Source: Branchiostoma lanceolatum (lineage: Eukaryota; Chordata; Leptocardii; Amphioxiformes; Branchiostomatidae). Taken from it: a stretch of 64,000 nucleotides of DNA. The position numbers and the translations under genes are program-made. The notes under the pieces were generated by a model. It searched no databases. It was not told the origin of the DNA and was given only the letters and a program-made list of their open reading frames with translations. Below, one piece after another: positions 36,303-48,879 of this stretch; position 1 is the stretch's first letter, and every line of letters begins with the position of its first letter. The stretch is taken from contig NC_089724.1 of the NCBI RefSeq assembly GCF_035083965.1, positions 29,997,435 through 30,061,434 on the forward strand. The letters are read 5' to 3'.

Positions 36303-37560
36303 CCCAATTACCACAGATGTCTCCAGTTATCATTGATGATGTACACGCCAGAAGGCCTTTGCTATAATATTAAGAGTTTGCCACCTGGAAACTTCTCCAC
36401 AACAAAGTTCTGTGTAAATTCAAGGATTCTAAAAAAGACTTATTACATGTACAACTAAAAAATCAATTTGAAAGCTCTTATCAAGAAAGAAAATGCTACA
36501 CGGTGGCATAAAGAAATCAAGGCCATGGCCAATATGAAAGGTAATTTTTAAGTTCAACGCAAGATTTCTTAGGAAATAAGAGCGGCCCAGTTTATCCAAT
36601 GGTTGTTCGCGACATACTAGTGCATGTTACACCTGGCAGGTGGGGGGTGCACCGATACATGTTGGGAAAATCATGTGATTTGTATGGGATGGGCCGAGTG
36701 CATTGCAATTGGATATAGATTTGGCTCTCAATTCCCAACAGAGCAATCAATTCAGTTCATCTTTGAGGGATAATATCACATCCCCAGTGTATCACCTAGG
36801 GGGGTAATCTCTCCACTTGCCTGCGATTACATATTTACGCTTTTGGGTTCCTTGATGCTCTTTGAAATCTTGTTTTTGGCAGAAGCAATAGCTATCAAGG
36901 GATTTCTTTAGTCGGTATGGTTCAATTTTCTGGAATGGTTTGCGCTTTACCGATTGGTTGACTAACTTAATCGTGTTGAGAATCTCTCGGCTGCCTTCAT
37001 TGGTGATTAGTAAAGATGGCGGAGCGACAGGATGAACACCGCAGCATCATTTTAACTCAGATTATCCAACAAAATTTTTAAGACAGGACATACGGTAGGT
37101 TGGTTTTTGGAGGAAGTGTAATCAATTTCCTTTGCATTCCCTTTTTGGGGTGGCACGTTTTCACATCTTGTGTATTTTACAAAGAATAATTCAAAAGTTT
37201 CAAGGGTCATGTTCTCAATAAGACCCCGTTCAAACTAAAAAAAATGGATTGGAATAAACATTTATCTATTCTTTATCCTTTGGTGCTTATTACCTTGACT
37301 TTCCGACTTTGCAGTTATTCACAACAAGGTTTACCGTTAGTCCATAACTAGATTTTACTAAATATAAATCACGTACAGGTGTCTATGTATATCACCCCAA
37401 CAAATCATAATTTTCAAAACCTTGTTGTTGTTGTAAGTTGTTGCCCTAGTCTCGGAGTTTGGACCCGAAAACTTGCTAAAACCCCCTGGGTCTTACCATG
37501 CACTGCTGGAAGCAAACAACAATTTTCCTCTTCAGCAAAGCTCCAGGTGCAGCAGTGGTC
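36303..37560. other. Intergenic region left of LCOR
   Basis: ATTGG boxes occur at about 36953 and 37002, just before a short frame ATGGCGGAGCGACAGGATG at 37017 (21 codons), so an unrecognised promoter or first exon may lie here. A lone AGACCCCGTTCAAACT near 37222 resembles the terminus of the element at 25686-26414. Confidence 0.3.
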
Positions 37561-37771
37561 ACACCCCGTTCACCTGTGTGATGTGTTGTTCACCTGTGTG
37601 AGGGCCTGCTGCAGTAACGTTACATGCCCCGCCAATGTTTAATTTCCGGGTGTGTACCCTTGTGGAAACGTCACAACCTCGCATGTTTTGATGACGTTTC
37701 TATACTAGTACCCATACACTGACGTCACCCGCACGCACGATCTGATGACGTAGCTACAGGTGTTGTCCGTA
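37560..37771 (+). promoter_or_regulatory. LCOR: LCOR promoter region with CRE-type sites
   Basis: Within 130 bases of the ATG there is a full TGACGTCA (37720-37727), and TGACGT/ACGTCA half-sites at about 37670, 37692 and 37745. A CCAAT-related GCCAATG is at about 37632. The spacing suggests a CREB/ATF-responsive promoter, by motif only. Confidence 0.5.
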
Positions 37772-40700
37772 ATGGCCGGGTGCTCCAGTGCACGGTGCTC
37801 CTCCGAGCGGCGCTCCCTGCGTCGAGAGCTGGACCACTGGCGCAAGGACCTCATCACCTGCGTCGGTAAGACCTCCCTGCAACTCTTCCCATAGCTAACG
37901 AGCTCCTGGATGCCGAAATGTGTCCGTGCCAGCTGCATGTATGGCGTGTGTTTTATAGCTGCCAGTGCCACCGGAACACCTTGTCGTGAGGTCTGTAGCC
38001 CTTGTGTCTGGCGGAGTCACCCCCGCTGGAGCAGCACACATCCCCATGGACATGTACATGCGACCATTGCGATCTCAATTTTTATCATCATCTGTCAAAC
38101 ATTCCCTAGGCTTGCAATGTTCCACTTCATGGTATCTTGTTTGAAATGGATAGTTCCCATAATATCTTGTAAATATTTTTGTATGGCTAGGGGGCAACTG
38201 TCGCAGAAAGTAACCCCAGGGGGTGACCTTTTGTTGATGGAATTGTCAATTAAAGAGCACCGTGCACGTCACACAGCCTCCATGCACATATCTGCTGTCA
38301 GCGCAGCGGGAATATGATAATCCTTTCAAATATTAGAGGTCATAGTTTACATGTTTGTATTGTACCTGGATATTTAGTGTGTCTGGTACAAAATTGTACT
38401 TGTTGCTTGTAAAGCATGTTTATATGATATATCTAGGGTATTTGGTGCATTGAATTTTGATAACCCCAATGTAGGTGCACATCAGTGCTTCCGTTAGACA
38501 GACGTCTGGACGTTGGCCGTCCTTTGACCCCCTTGGTTACTGGGGACACCTTGATCCCGAGAGGAGGATATCCCACCAAAAAAAACTGTTTGGTGCCAAT
38601 TTTTGCAAAGTGTCGCCTCCAACCTTCGCTAATAGATCTTTGTGCTTGTCCCATTGCAACCATATACTAGAGTAGAGTAGAGTTGAGTTTACGGTCAGAT
38701 AGGATGTTCTATCAATTTAGACTGCTCCTTAATGGCACAGGCAACCCCGGCAGAACTGGGTGTTATTTTGTAAAAGACCACATCTTTATGAATGTAAATT
38801 CAACAACCAAACTTGTAAAAGATTATTCACAGATGAACAATTAAATGAACCATTTATACGGCCACACTGATTTGTAATTACATGTACACTGTATAACCTT
38901 TATGATGCAGGCATATTGTGTATTTACTTTTGTTTTTGTAGAACGATTACACATGGATATTCACTAAAGTTTGATCTGTTTATTAATGAGACCTATTTTC
39001 CATGCTGTCTCACTTCTGGGTCGGCTACGTTAATCAACCACAAAAATCAGGTGACATTATGGTGGAAAAACCTTCTGTTCCCCCGATTAAGACATACAGT
39101 ACTGTACTCTCACCTCTCAAATAGAAGTACCCCCTAGAATAGATGTACCCCCTGGACAAATCTTCAAAATCTAATATAAGTACCCCCTGAAATGTAAGTA
39201 CCCCCCGGAAAATTTCAAAATTGACAGTCAAGGTAAACTGTGTCCATAATCTCCATATAACTGTCCGAGGGAAATAAGATAATAAACAGGTAGGTTATAT
39301 CTATTCAATTATGCCTCAGGACCATACCTATTAAGTATATAGATATTGAACAGAATAGCTGTATATAGCTTGTTCAAATCATGATGATATTCCTCACCAC
39401 TTCGATAAAATATAACAGTAATGTTGAAAAATTGGGCATCATCTAAGGTTCCCCGCTACCGGTATGACCCCGAACCGGGGGCCACGGTGCTTTCAAATTC
39501 AACAAGTGAAAATGTACATGACACATGCATTTTGTACTTGGAACTTGAAAATCAAAGAAAATTGTTGTACATGTTTGTCATTTATGATTACTGACAATCA
39601 GTGACAGACACTGACAATGTGACATATAACAAAAATCATCAGATAGCTACTAATGTACCTGATCATATTTTCTAAAGACATCACCCCCAAAAAATCAAAG
39701 ATGAACACACTCCCTCCACAGAAAAGGTTTAGGTCTATAAACTTTTGCTCCATAGCGTCGAAAACAAAGTTTTTGTGAGACGCTCGGATTTCGAGTTCCC
39801 GCGGTAAAGCCCACAATGTTGAACAGAGCTCGACTGTAAAAGTAGCTCAACGTCTCAGACCGCACATACGAGGAAGTTACCGATGTCATGTTGACACTAG
39901 AAAACTGCACTTAACCACTAAATTGGGGAAATTTTACGGTCATTTTAGAATATGGAACCCTCTGAAAATTAAAATGGCCTTCTGTGTCTATCGTTGCCCC
40001 AAAATGTAATATTCTTATGCGTTTACGGTATCATTTTAAAGATCGGTATCCGCGCTATGCAATATGCTGCTAGTTTTACTGTCACCAGCACTGATAGTGG
40101 CAAAGAGTGGCGGCCATGTTTCGCAATTTCCAGCTGTTATTTACCGAATAATATCTGATATATTCCTGCCGTTTTAGAGGTTTTGTGGCCTCAAAACACA
40201 TATCACAAGGGAAGTTAAGTTATGATTGTTGTTTTTGCGTGTAACATATCTTCTGTGAACAACTTATTCTTCCGCCGCGCTGCCGATAGTGGGCAGGAAA
40301 TTATTCCCCGTGCACTCTACTCTGCTACACGTTTTTAGATCAGCGTGCTTTGTTTTACGATGCAAATAGAGACTGTTCAAATTTATTCATATGAAAATTG
40401 TATTTTGAAATGTTAGTGTGGCGTCTTATTTTCCCGTTTACTTTGTAGCGTCATAGCGATTTCGACCGATATGTTACGAGTGCCGCCAGGATAATTTTCA
40501 CAAGGCCCGCCCGCGGTTAAAGTGGCGGGAAAATCAACGCCGCTAGGCCGAAAAATAGCGAATTACGAGCAAAAATACCGGGGAAATGCGGGAAGAAGAA
40601 CCTTAACTTAACATTTTAGAGGGATTCCTGGTTAGCGAAGCCTCCATTTTTCCAAAAAATAATAAACCATTGTCTAAAATAAGAAAGTGCCGGGCGGATT

Positions 40701-43700
40701 TTGAGGCGAAAAAAAATAAACGTACCGGTACGTTTATTTGAGAGGTGAGAGTACTTGTATAATGCAGTGCAGTGTAGCTTTTGTTAGCATGTTGAAACTG
40801 TTCAAGTTGTCACATAGTTTCAAAATACCCGGCCTCGCACCAGTACACCGACTGAAAACACTGTACTTGGTAACGCACATCTGTGACGACCGTTTCCTAC
40901 CCAGTGATTTTTTAACTGTAAGTGAGCTAATAACTTAACATTAGTACAAAGTAACGTGGCCTTAGCCTCTTTTGCAGACTCTTTCCAGCTGTTTAAAATG
41001 TAATTAGAAATTGAGTCTGTAATGAAGGCTACTGTGGCGGGTTCTAATTAGCGTTTAGTTTTACATGGGACCTCTGCGTCTTGCAACACCTAACCAACGA
41101 CTACAAAAATCCAGAAACACAAAGTTAAGGCACAGACACACACATACAGACACACACACAAAAAAACAATAATATCTCAATTTTTCATGGAGATAACTAC
41201 ATTGTATCTCCATTTTTCATGGAGATAATATCAACACAAAATTTATCTGAGTGATACATTGTATGTACATCAGGACACGACAGATTCCAGCTGGGATAGT
41301 TGCAAGCGGGACAGTGCAGGACCATCAAGATTTTTTCCGGCATGCATACACAACTTTTACACAGAAAAACAAATTTTGAATGTTCTGTCATCTTTTATTT
41401 ACCCCTTAGCCTATGTATGTCTGCATTCAGGCGGTCCCAGAGGAGGCTGTCATCTGAGGCACGGGTACCCCTCTACTGCAAAACCGTTCATATTCAACAC
41501 TGAGACTGTCTGTCCGCCTCTTAACTCTTTCATTTTGCATTCTACTTGAAAACATGAAGCTTCAACAGACATTTATATTATAAAAGCAAAGAAATGCAGC
41601 CGTGAGGCCTAGTAAAAAAATGTTGAATGTGTTTCTGGTTACCTGACCGACCCTAGCAAAACCCCCCGACCCAAGCCTTTTTTTTGGGTGTCGGCCGCTT
41701 GGGAGGGACATAAAAAACAAAATTATTTTCGATCTGACATCTGAACTTGAGTGATCAGCATGGGAAATACCCGCTTGCGCAGTTGTGCAGCGCAACGATA
41801 TAATGATTGGTGCAAGTTACTTCTAAACCCAGTTTGCACAGTGTGCTACCTAAATTTCTGCCTGAGAACTCGATTTTGCGGTTATTATTTGCACGAAGTA
41901 GAAAAATGGACCAAGGAAGCTCTACTCTTCTACTACTCTACGTCACACCGTGCACACACACGCTCCAACTTTCGTAAATCTTCAATCAAAACACAGACAT
42001 CGACCCCCAACCAAACAAGTTAATGAATTTACTGATACTTTTTGATCCGTTTGCATCCATAGTCAACTTCTTTTATTCTGCCTGAAACGCAAAAATTTGT
42101 CAGAAAAGAGAGCAAGGTTCCTGGTCGAAAAACGTAGATATTCAGCTGCCATGTTGGATTCATCAACTATCACTAAATATTGCGAGAATGCATGAGAGTA
42201 ATGACGCAAACCTGCAGTACCGGGACATACCGGTAGAGGGCAGTGTTTGAGTCGCAATTGTATTTCTATGGGGCGAAGTGTTGCTAGCGCTGTTTATTTT
42301 CGTTGGCAACATTGAAAATTACACAAGAGGTTCAAATGAATCCGTATACCTACCGACCCTAATTTTTTCAGGACCATACCGGTAATACTAGTAGGAAACA
42401 CAACATATTTTTTCCTAGGCCTAACAACAGAGAATGGTACCCAGGCTATCAGGCATTTCCCTGTGTAAGGGACAATACATCCATACCCAAGTATTCTGTA
42501 GCATGTCGTTTAGATATCTATCCCCATTGTGGGTAAAACTGCACATGTCATAAAACTGTACAATGTTGCTGCTTTGAATGCCATACCTGAATTCAACATC
42601 TTACAATTTTTGTGCACTGTGTCAGAAAAAAAGCTATGATAGTCTTTCTGTTATCTTTCCAGGCCTGGAGAGCTTTGCAGAGTTCCTCATGGGTCCTGAG
42701 AGATTCAAAGAGGTTATGCCATTCAATGGTAGGTTACTGCAATATACTGACCACTGCAGTTAAAGACTATATGACTGTTACATGATTAAAAGCTGTTGTG
42801 CACAGGCTTAGCTTGGATAGTGGTCAGACATGATTTTATTTGTGATTTAACCATAGTGGAATGAGTTATTTTTTTGTACCCAAAAGTGTTACTCAGGATT
42901 ATTTTTTAGAATAAAAGTGACATTGTATAGATTATTCCTCTTCAGTTTCACAGCTTTGATTTAGACAAAGTCATGTCTCTGGGCTTATCCCTGCATTGTT
43001 CAAAAGTGCAGCTGTAGTTTTGTAATGATAATTGTTATGGTTTTAGTAAAATTTTGTAATCCCATCTGTAATATTTTAACTGGTAATGGATACTTTACAC
43101 CATAAGGCAAGTGTCACATTAAATCTCATTGAATTTGAATGTTCTTTTTCTTGCAGGTTTTGAAGCTGTTGACTGTCCTGATTGGGAAGTGTCATCAGAG
43201 TGTAGGTTATGCCACGCACGGAGGGAAGTTGTCACGGTATGTCACCATTATATGGTTTGCTAGCTAGTTGGATCCCTTTCCAAGAAAGAATACAGGAAGT
43301 AATTTTTGAAAAATAGTTAAACTTGAAAATCTTAAACATTACTTGTCTCACCTTTTGACAAATGTAAACTTGGGGTCAGTGGTCAATAGAAAAACTTTCA
43401 GTTCCAAAAAGCCGCTAATTGGCCCAAACCTACACAACTTACTCTCCCTCCTGAGAGATATCTACCAATCAAAAATCATGACCATAACATGTCCAGAATG
43501 CGAGATATCAAACCGGACGTTCTGCTGCAGTACCATAGCAAGCCACAAGGGGGCCCAAAATCTAATCATTTTGAGGTCACCAGAAGACCTACCCACATAC
43601 CAAGTGTGAAGACAATCCATCCAAGCATTCTCGAGTTATACTGTTCACATTACTACAAACGCTGTGCAAAATGTAACCTTCTCAGTGAAGATGTCTCCAC

Positions 43701-46700
43701 AATAACAACAATACCAGCCAACTAGCCTTTGGATACCTTCGTATGTGTTGTTACATGATTCTATTCGTTTTAACAGTAATCCAGTAATCAGATTTTGTAC
43801 TTGTCTTCCTTGAAATATATTTTTGCTTTGTTCCTTACATGTACTTTGTTCCTTAAATGTATTTTGTTTTATTCTGGCAGGAGTCATTGGAACATCATAA
43901 AGAGCTGATAGAGAGACAGCGCACACAAGAAGAAACCTCTACGCAAGGTACAGTAGATTCCGCATATCTGTATAGCCCATTTGTCAGCGTAAATTATACG
44001 ACTCCCCGAACTATACGACTCCCCGAAGTAGTGATATTGACGTCCCGAAGGAAGGGGGGAGGGCGAATAGGATTTTGAGCAAGACACACAAACACACTCG
44101 ATATTGACTCACGATATCGCAACTTTTTTTGGCAAAACTTTAATCAAAGTACAATCCTACCTTTCCCGCGATTTTAACGTCACCATGTTGGAATAAAATG
44201 GAATAAATACGCGATCTATTTTGTTCAGATAAGCCCGAACTGCGTGGGATACTCCTGCCAAAAAAAAACTCCCGCCATATGTTGATCACGTGAAATCTTG
44301 CAGTCAACCAATCAGAGTACATGTTTTCATGATGCAAACCAATCAGCGCTTAGAACATGCGGTAAACATGAGTAAACAAAGATGGCTGCCCAGCCTTTGC
44401 CGCTACATTTTACGTGAAATTGCGCCGTAAAACACGATTCATCTACGCTACATAAGTAGAATTTTCACGGGAAAAGAATTTAAAGAGTACATTCTCCACC
44501 GAATACGGCCACAAATAACGGCAAATCGCGGCAAATCACAGTGTAAAGGCTCAAATGCTCGGGAAAAAATCTTGTTTTTCTTACGTTTCGCTGACTTTCG
44601 TTGCGTCGTTTGAGCCTTGAAAAACAGGTTTTTGATGAGATCAACGTATGTCAAAAGTACCGATATCGACTGTTTGAAAGTAGAACAATAGTAAGAAACA
44701 AAAGAGTGTGATTGTCGAACGGTAGACGGCGTCCCCGCTCCCGAAACTACAATACAAACCCAAAATTTAACCTATAGTTTTGGGTCATTTTACGATAAAA
44801 TCGGACAAGATTCTATACAATACACCAAACTTTACGATTATGGACGATACAGTTGTACATTGTTTTTACCATTGAGTGGATGGTAAATGGTTTGGTGTTT
44901 GGGAATTCTATACAGAAATATGAAATACAGTACTGTATACAGAAAAAAGGTATACAAATACATGTTATTGGAATCTACTGTATATTAGTATGATGTTTAC
45001 ATAATGATACATGTGCCTTGAAAGTGCAGCAAGTCACCTCTAATGGAATTTGCACAAAGTTCATGTATGATACCATATTTTCCCAGGGCCAATTTAGAGT
45101 AGATTTTGAATAGATCATACAGTAGTTGACATTGAGACATGCATAACATTATTTTTTTCAGATGTTTTGTACCTGATAGATTGCTAATGAGTGAATTAAT
45201 GGCATTTTCTAACTGGTTTGGCAGTAATATTTTTAGAAGAAACATGTTTTCATTGTTGCAACTCACAAGGAGTTAACATTTCCTTATAGTTCAGTTCAGT
45301 TCAGACCCATGACTTCAATGGTCGTAGGGATGTTATACTACATTACTAAGGCTGCACCATTAATTTTATGGATGTCATCCTCTGGAGACCCCAAAACTAA
45401 TGCGCGCGGGCAAAAAAAAAAGAGAAAAATGCAGCAAAAGAAATGCTGCAAAACCAGAGGACTACAAAACTGGTATTGCGAATTGAACCACAGAAACAGC
45501 GTATCAAACAAACAACAAGTCTTTATGTGTCGGAGGTACATGTAGGTTGTAATTGACTTGTTCATCTTAGCAGACTCAGCTGAACTTATTGATGTTTGAT
45601 ATAGTGAGAAGAACGATAAAAAGAGTACACTATTAGAAGGTATTTGGCTCCAAGGACTGTGGATGATATATGACTGTGATGAGAATACGCAACTAACTCA
45701 AGGGCAGTTTAAATATACATAACATAACATTAGGCATTCCATAGTTCACATTTACAAATCTCGCTGTGAGACCTCTATACCAATGCTTCCTCTCCAGTTT
45801 CTCTCATCGTTGCAAAAGAAACATGTGAGAGCCGCCCTGGATAAGTCGTTTTTGAAAGTGTCCCGCTACTTGCTGGCCACTGCTACAACTGTGCAAACGT
45901 AACATCCCCCTCACCAATGTCGATGGTATCCACAATTACGCCCAGTTTCTTTGATGCTGACTTATTTTGTGGTAGTACATAATCAATTTTAAGACAAGCC
46001 GGCACAATGCTGGCCTTTTGCGTCAGTATGAGCAAAGAGATTTTAAAGAGAGTCTATTAAACCTCCGTGGTATGACGCGGCAAATTCCGGAGTTCCGTGG
46101 AGCCTCGGGGGAGGTGATTTTAGTTGGAATTAAGATGGTGTGGTCTAACTTTACTAACAAAGTAATCAGAGATAGCAAACTTCGCACCTTTCTTACTTTG
46201 CGACCCTTCCAGTCCCATAGGCAAAAATTGCACCATTGAGGATTTATGGCAATGCCGCATTGTGTATTTTGGGAATCGCGGAAACACAGACACACAGATA
46301 GACAAGCCACCAATACAATATTTCACACCCTTCTACATTATGTGCCTTAGGGTGAAGTGATCGAGTGTGATTGCTATGTTCTCCACAACCTAGAGTGCCG
46401 AGCCCATACTTCAGGAAACCACTTTGACCAAGATTTTTGTTGTCCTTCCAGACTTCCCAGGTTCCTATGTGCCCTTCAAGTTCAGTTCAGCTCAGGAAGC
46501 CATACGGCATTTGGCATCCCATCATGCATCAAAACAACAACAATCCTCTCAGAGTGCCTTGCAAGAAGATTCCGACAATCTGGATTCTGAGGAAGACAAT
46601 GTGCCGCCCTCTCCACAGCATAATTCCTGCAATGGTAGCAGTGCGAAGAGGTTGCGAAACTCTCCCTACTTCCTGAAAATTCCTAGAGTTCCATTTGGGT

Positions 46701-48879
46701 AAGTCCAGTATACAATTTTATTTGTTGGTAAGATATACGCTTGTTTCCTAGGCTTTCTTTCTCAAGTTGCTTGTCAAAAATCATCATGTTCCGCTTCTTA
46801 TACTAAAAGTTCTATGTTTTATAGCCATCACAGCTTCTCTATTTTTCTGTGTTTCACTAAACCTGACAAGTGGCATAAATTTGCATCTGCACTTCACCTC
46901 ACTGTTGGTAACACTTTCTGCTTCTGCACTGAATCTAAAAAAGTAACAACAGTCAGAAATCACCGATCAGGATCAGATCGTAAAATGTCTTTCTGTTTTT
47001 GAGCACTGTTTTCTTTTAATTGGAGGACACATCCCTTGAAAACAATATTTTCAGCATTGTCACTACAAAATGTGTTATCAATTTTGGGGTTGATATACCT
47101 GCTGTACTGTAATTGTAAATCAGCATAAACAAGTCATAGCCCTGTTTTACTTCACTGCAGTGAACATATATGTATTTTGAAGAAACAGCCTAAATGAATT
47201 GGGTTTGTAGATACAAGTGCAATTTTAGATTTACATGTTATGGCACAAGTTTGCGGTAACGTCACATTCACTTGTTAGGGACAAGACATAAAACCACATA
47301 CATCAAGGTATTTAACAAAACATCGTCCCCATTGTAATCTCTAACACTTCCACGTCCATAATCTTTGTTGTCCCCCAAGACCCATTGCCTAGCATCAGGT
47401 TGTCTACAAACATACATGTAGCATGAAATTGTTTATGAAGATCTCCTGTAAAACCACCCCTAACTCTCCTCATCTCCAAAAAATCCCACCCTCCTTGAAA
47501 GCAGGTGATGATAATTGTAACAGCAAAGAGTGTTTGACCGAGAAAGAGTTTTATGTAAGAGACCAAATGTTTTCTGCAGAAGACTTTTTATAGCAACCGC
47601 GTAGTAAAGAGCAACGTGGCGAAGACAAACACCGACACACAAGTGCCTGTGATGTTACCCAGACTTGGCCCTAAGGAACAAGCACCTTAAGTCAGCTCCT
47701 TCATCTTGTTCCAGGCATCAGGGAAGGTCCAAACACTCCCGGCAGACGTACTCACCAAGCGACCTGTCCCGAGCCCTGCACGACGTGCGCGCCGGTAAGC
47801 TCGGGACGAGGAAAGCCTCCAACGTGTACGGTGTCCCGAGGTCAACCATACGGAACTACCTTAATCGGAAGAACTGTGAAAATCTGACGGAGCCAAAGCA
47901 AGCGGCAGAGAAGGTAACAGAACGTGAGTGCTTGCCATTGAAAGGAGGAAACCGTCTGCGCACATTGTTAGAGAGTGTGAGTGGGAAAGCACAGGCAGTG
48001 CTGGAGAGGGAAGCAGTTCTGCGCCGTGCTCTGAACAGTCATCAAGAATCCATTGAAGACAAAGGAAGGCACAAGCAGAGCTATGCAAATGAGATAAAGC
48101 TCCCCATCACCTCCAGCATCCTGCGGTCCCTGGCAGTGGCGAGGATGCAGGAGGTCCAGGGCAAGGAGAGGAGGGACCACAGAGAAACACAAGTGCCCAA
48201 GGTACCCAAAAAAGCCGTCCAGCTTAAGATCCCAAGGGTGGCACAGCGAGGGCGGACTAAAGTGGAGCAGAACGAGAATGCAGAAACCACCTCCCAGCAG
48301 CTGAAAACAAAGCTCAGGAGCACGATCGTGTCCAGGGGAGGTTTCCAGATGGACCACCACCCGTTTGAGTCCAGTTTATTTGGCAGAAACCTGTCTCAAC
48401 CACCTGCTGGTAACTCAGGGAACTCTCACCACAGTGAGGCGTTGTCACGGGATGCCCCCAACTCCCCACGCAGGAAACGAGGGCGCTACCGCTGCTACAC
48501 CCCAGACGACCTGGAAACCGCGGTGTCGATGGTAACGATGGGCCTGATGAGTATCAGCCGCGCACAGCAGCTTTACAGGATTCCCCACAGCACGCTGGAG
48601 TACAAGGTCAAAGAGCGGAGGACTGAGTTGAAAGAAGCTGCTGAAAGGAACCGTCTCTTCTACTACCCTGCCTACATGCATCGAGGTAGTAGTGGTGGTA
48701 GTGCAAGTCCATATCCCGCCCCATTTTTCCAATGGGCTTGGCCGAGGAGCCAGTATTATGAGCAGGACCATACCAGTAACAGTCATGATGTTAATGAATA
48801 TAGCGGTGACCATGATGAGGATGACTGTGTAATTGTGGAGGAGTTTCACCCTGCTGGGGAAGCTTCCTCATCCATGTAA
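37772..48879 (+). CDS. LCOR: LCOR/LCORL orthologue, HTH isoform (572 aa)
   Basis: Ligand-dependent corepressor family protein, nuclear. Exons 37772-37865, 42663-42728, 43157-43236, 43881-43947, 46452-46698 and 47715-48879 join in phase and sum to 573 codons. The first three encode a Cys-bearing N-terminal module (CSSARCSSERRSLRRELDHW, VGLESFAEFLMGP, WEVSSECRLCHARREVV) matching vertebrate LCORL exon for exon. Exon 5 (DFPGSYVPF..AQEAI) corresponds to the vertebrate DLP..AQE exon. The last exon has two Psq-type helix-turn-helix domains, about residues 197-237 (KLGTRKASNVYGVPRSTIRN) and 442-487 (MSISRAQQLYRIPHSTLEYK). Only the second is typical of vertebrate LCOR; two are typical of insect E93 and Mblk-1. 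The vertebrate PLDLT/VLDLS CtBP motifs were not seen in this isoform. The C-terminus is acidic. Confidence 0.9.

Noticed and set aside
41100..41165. CRISPR-like or satellite array
   Set aside because: It is only a simple CA-rich tract with ACACA runs, with no spacers or regular repeats.
41640..42400. Possible element bounded by ACCGACCCTA words
   Set aside because: The two words are in direct, not inverted, orientation and no other terminal symmetry was found.
48445..48849. 134-codon minus-strand frame opposite the LCOR HTH exon
   Set aside because: Antisense shadow. The plus frame has a recognisable HTH domain and splice phase.
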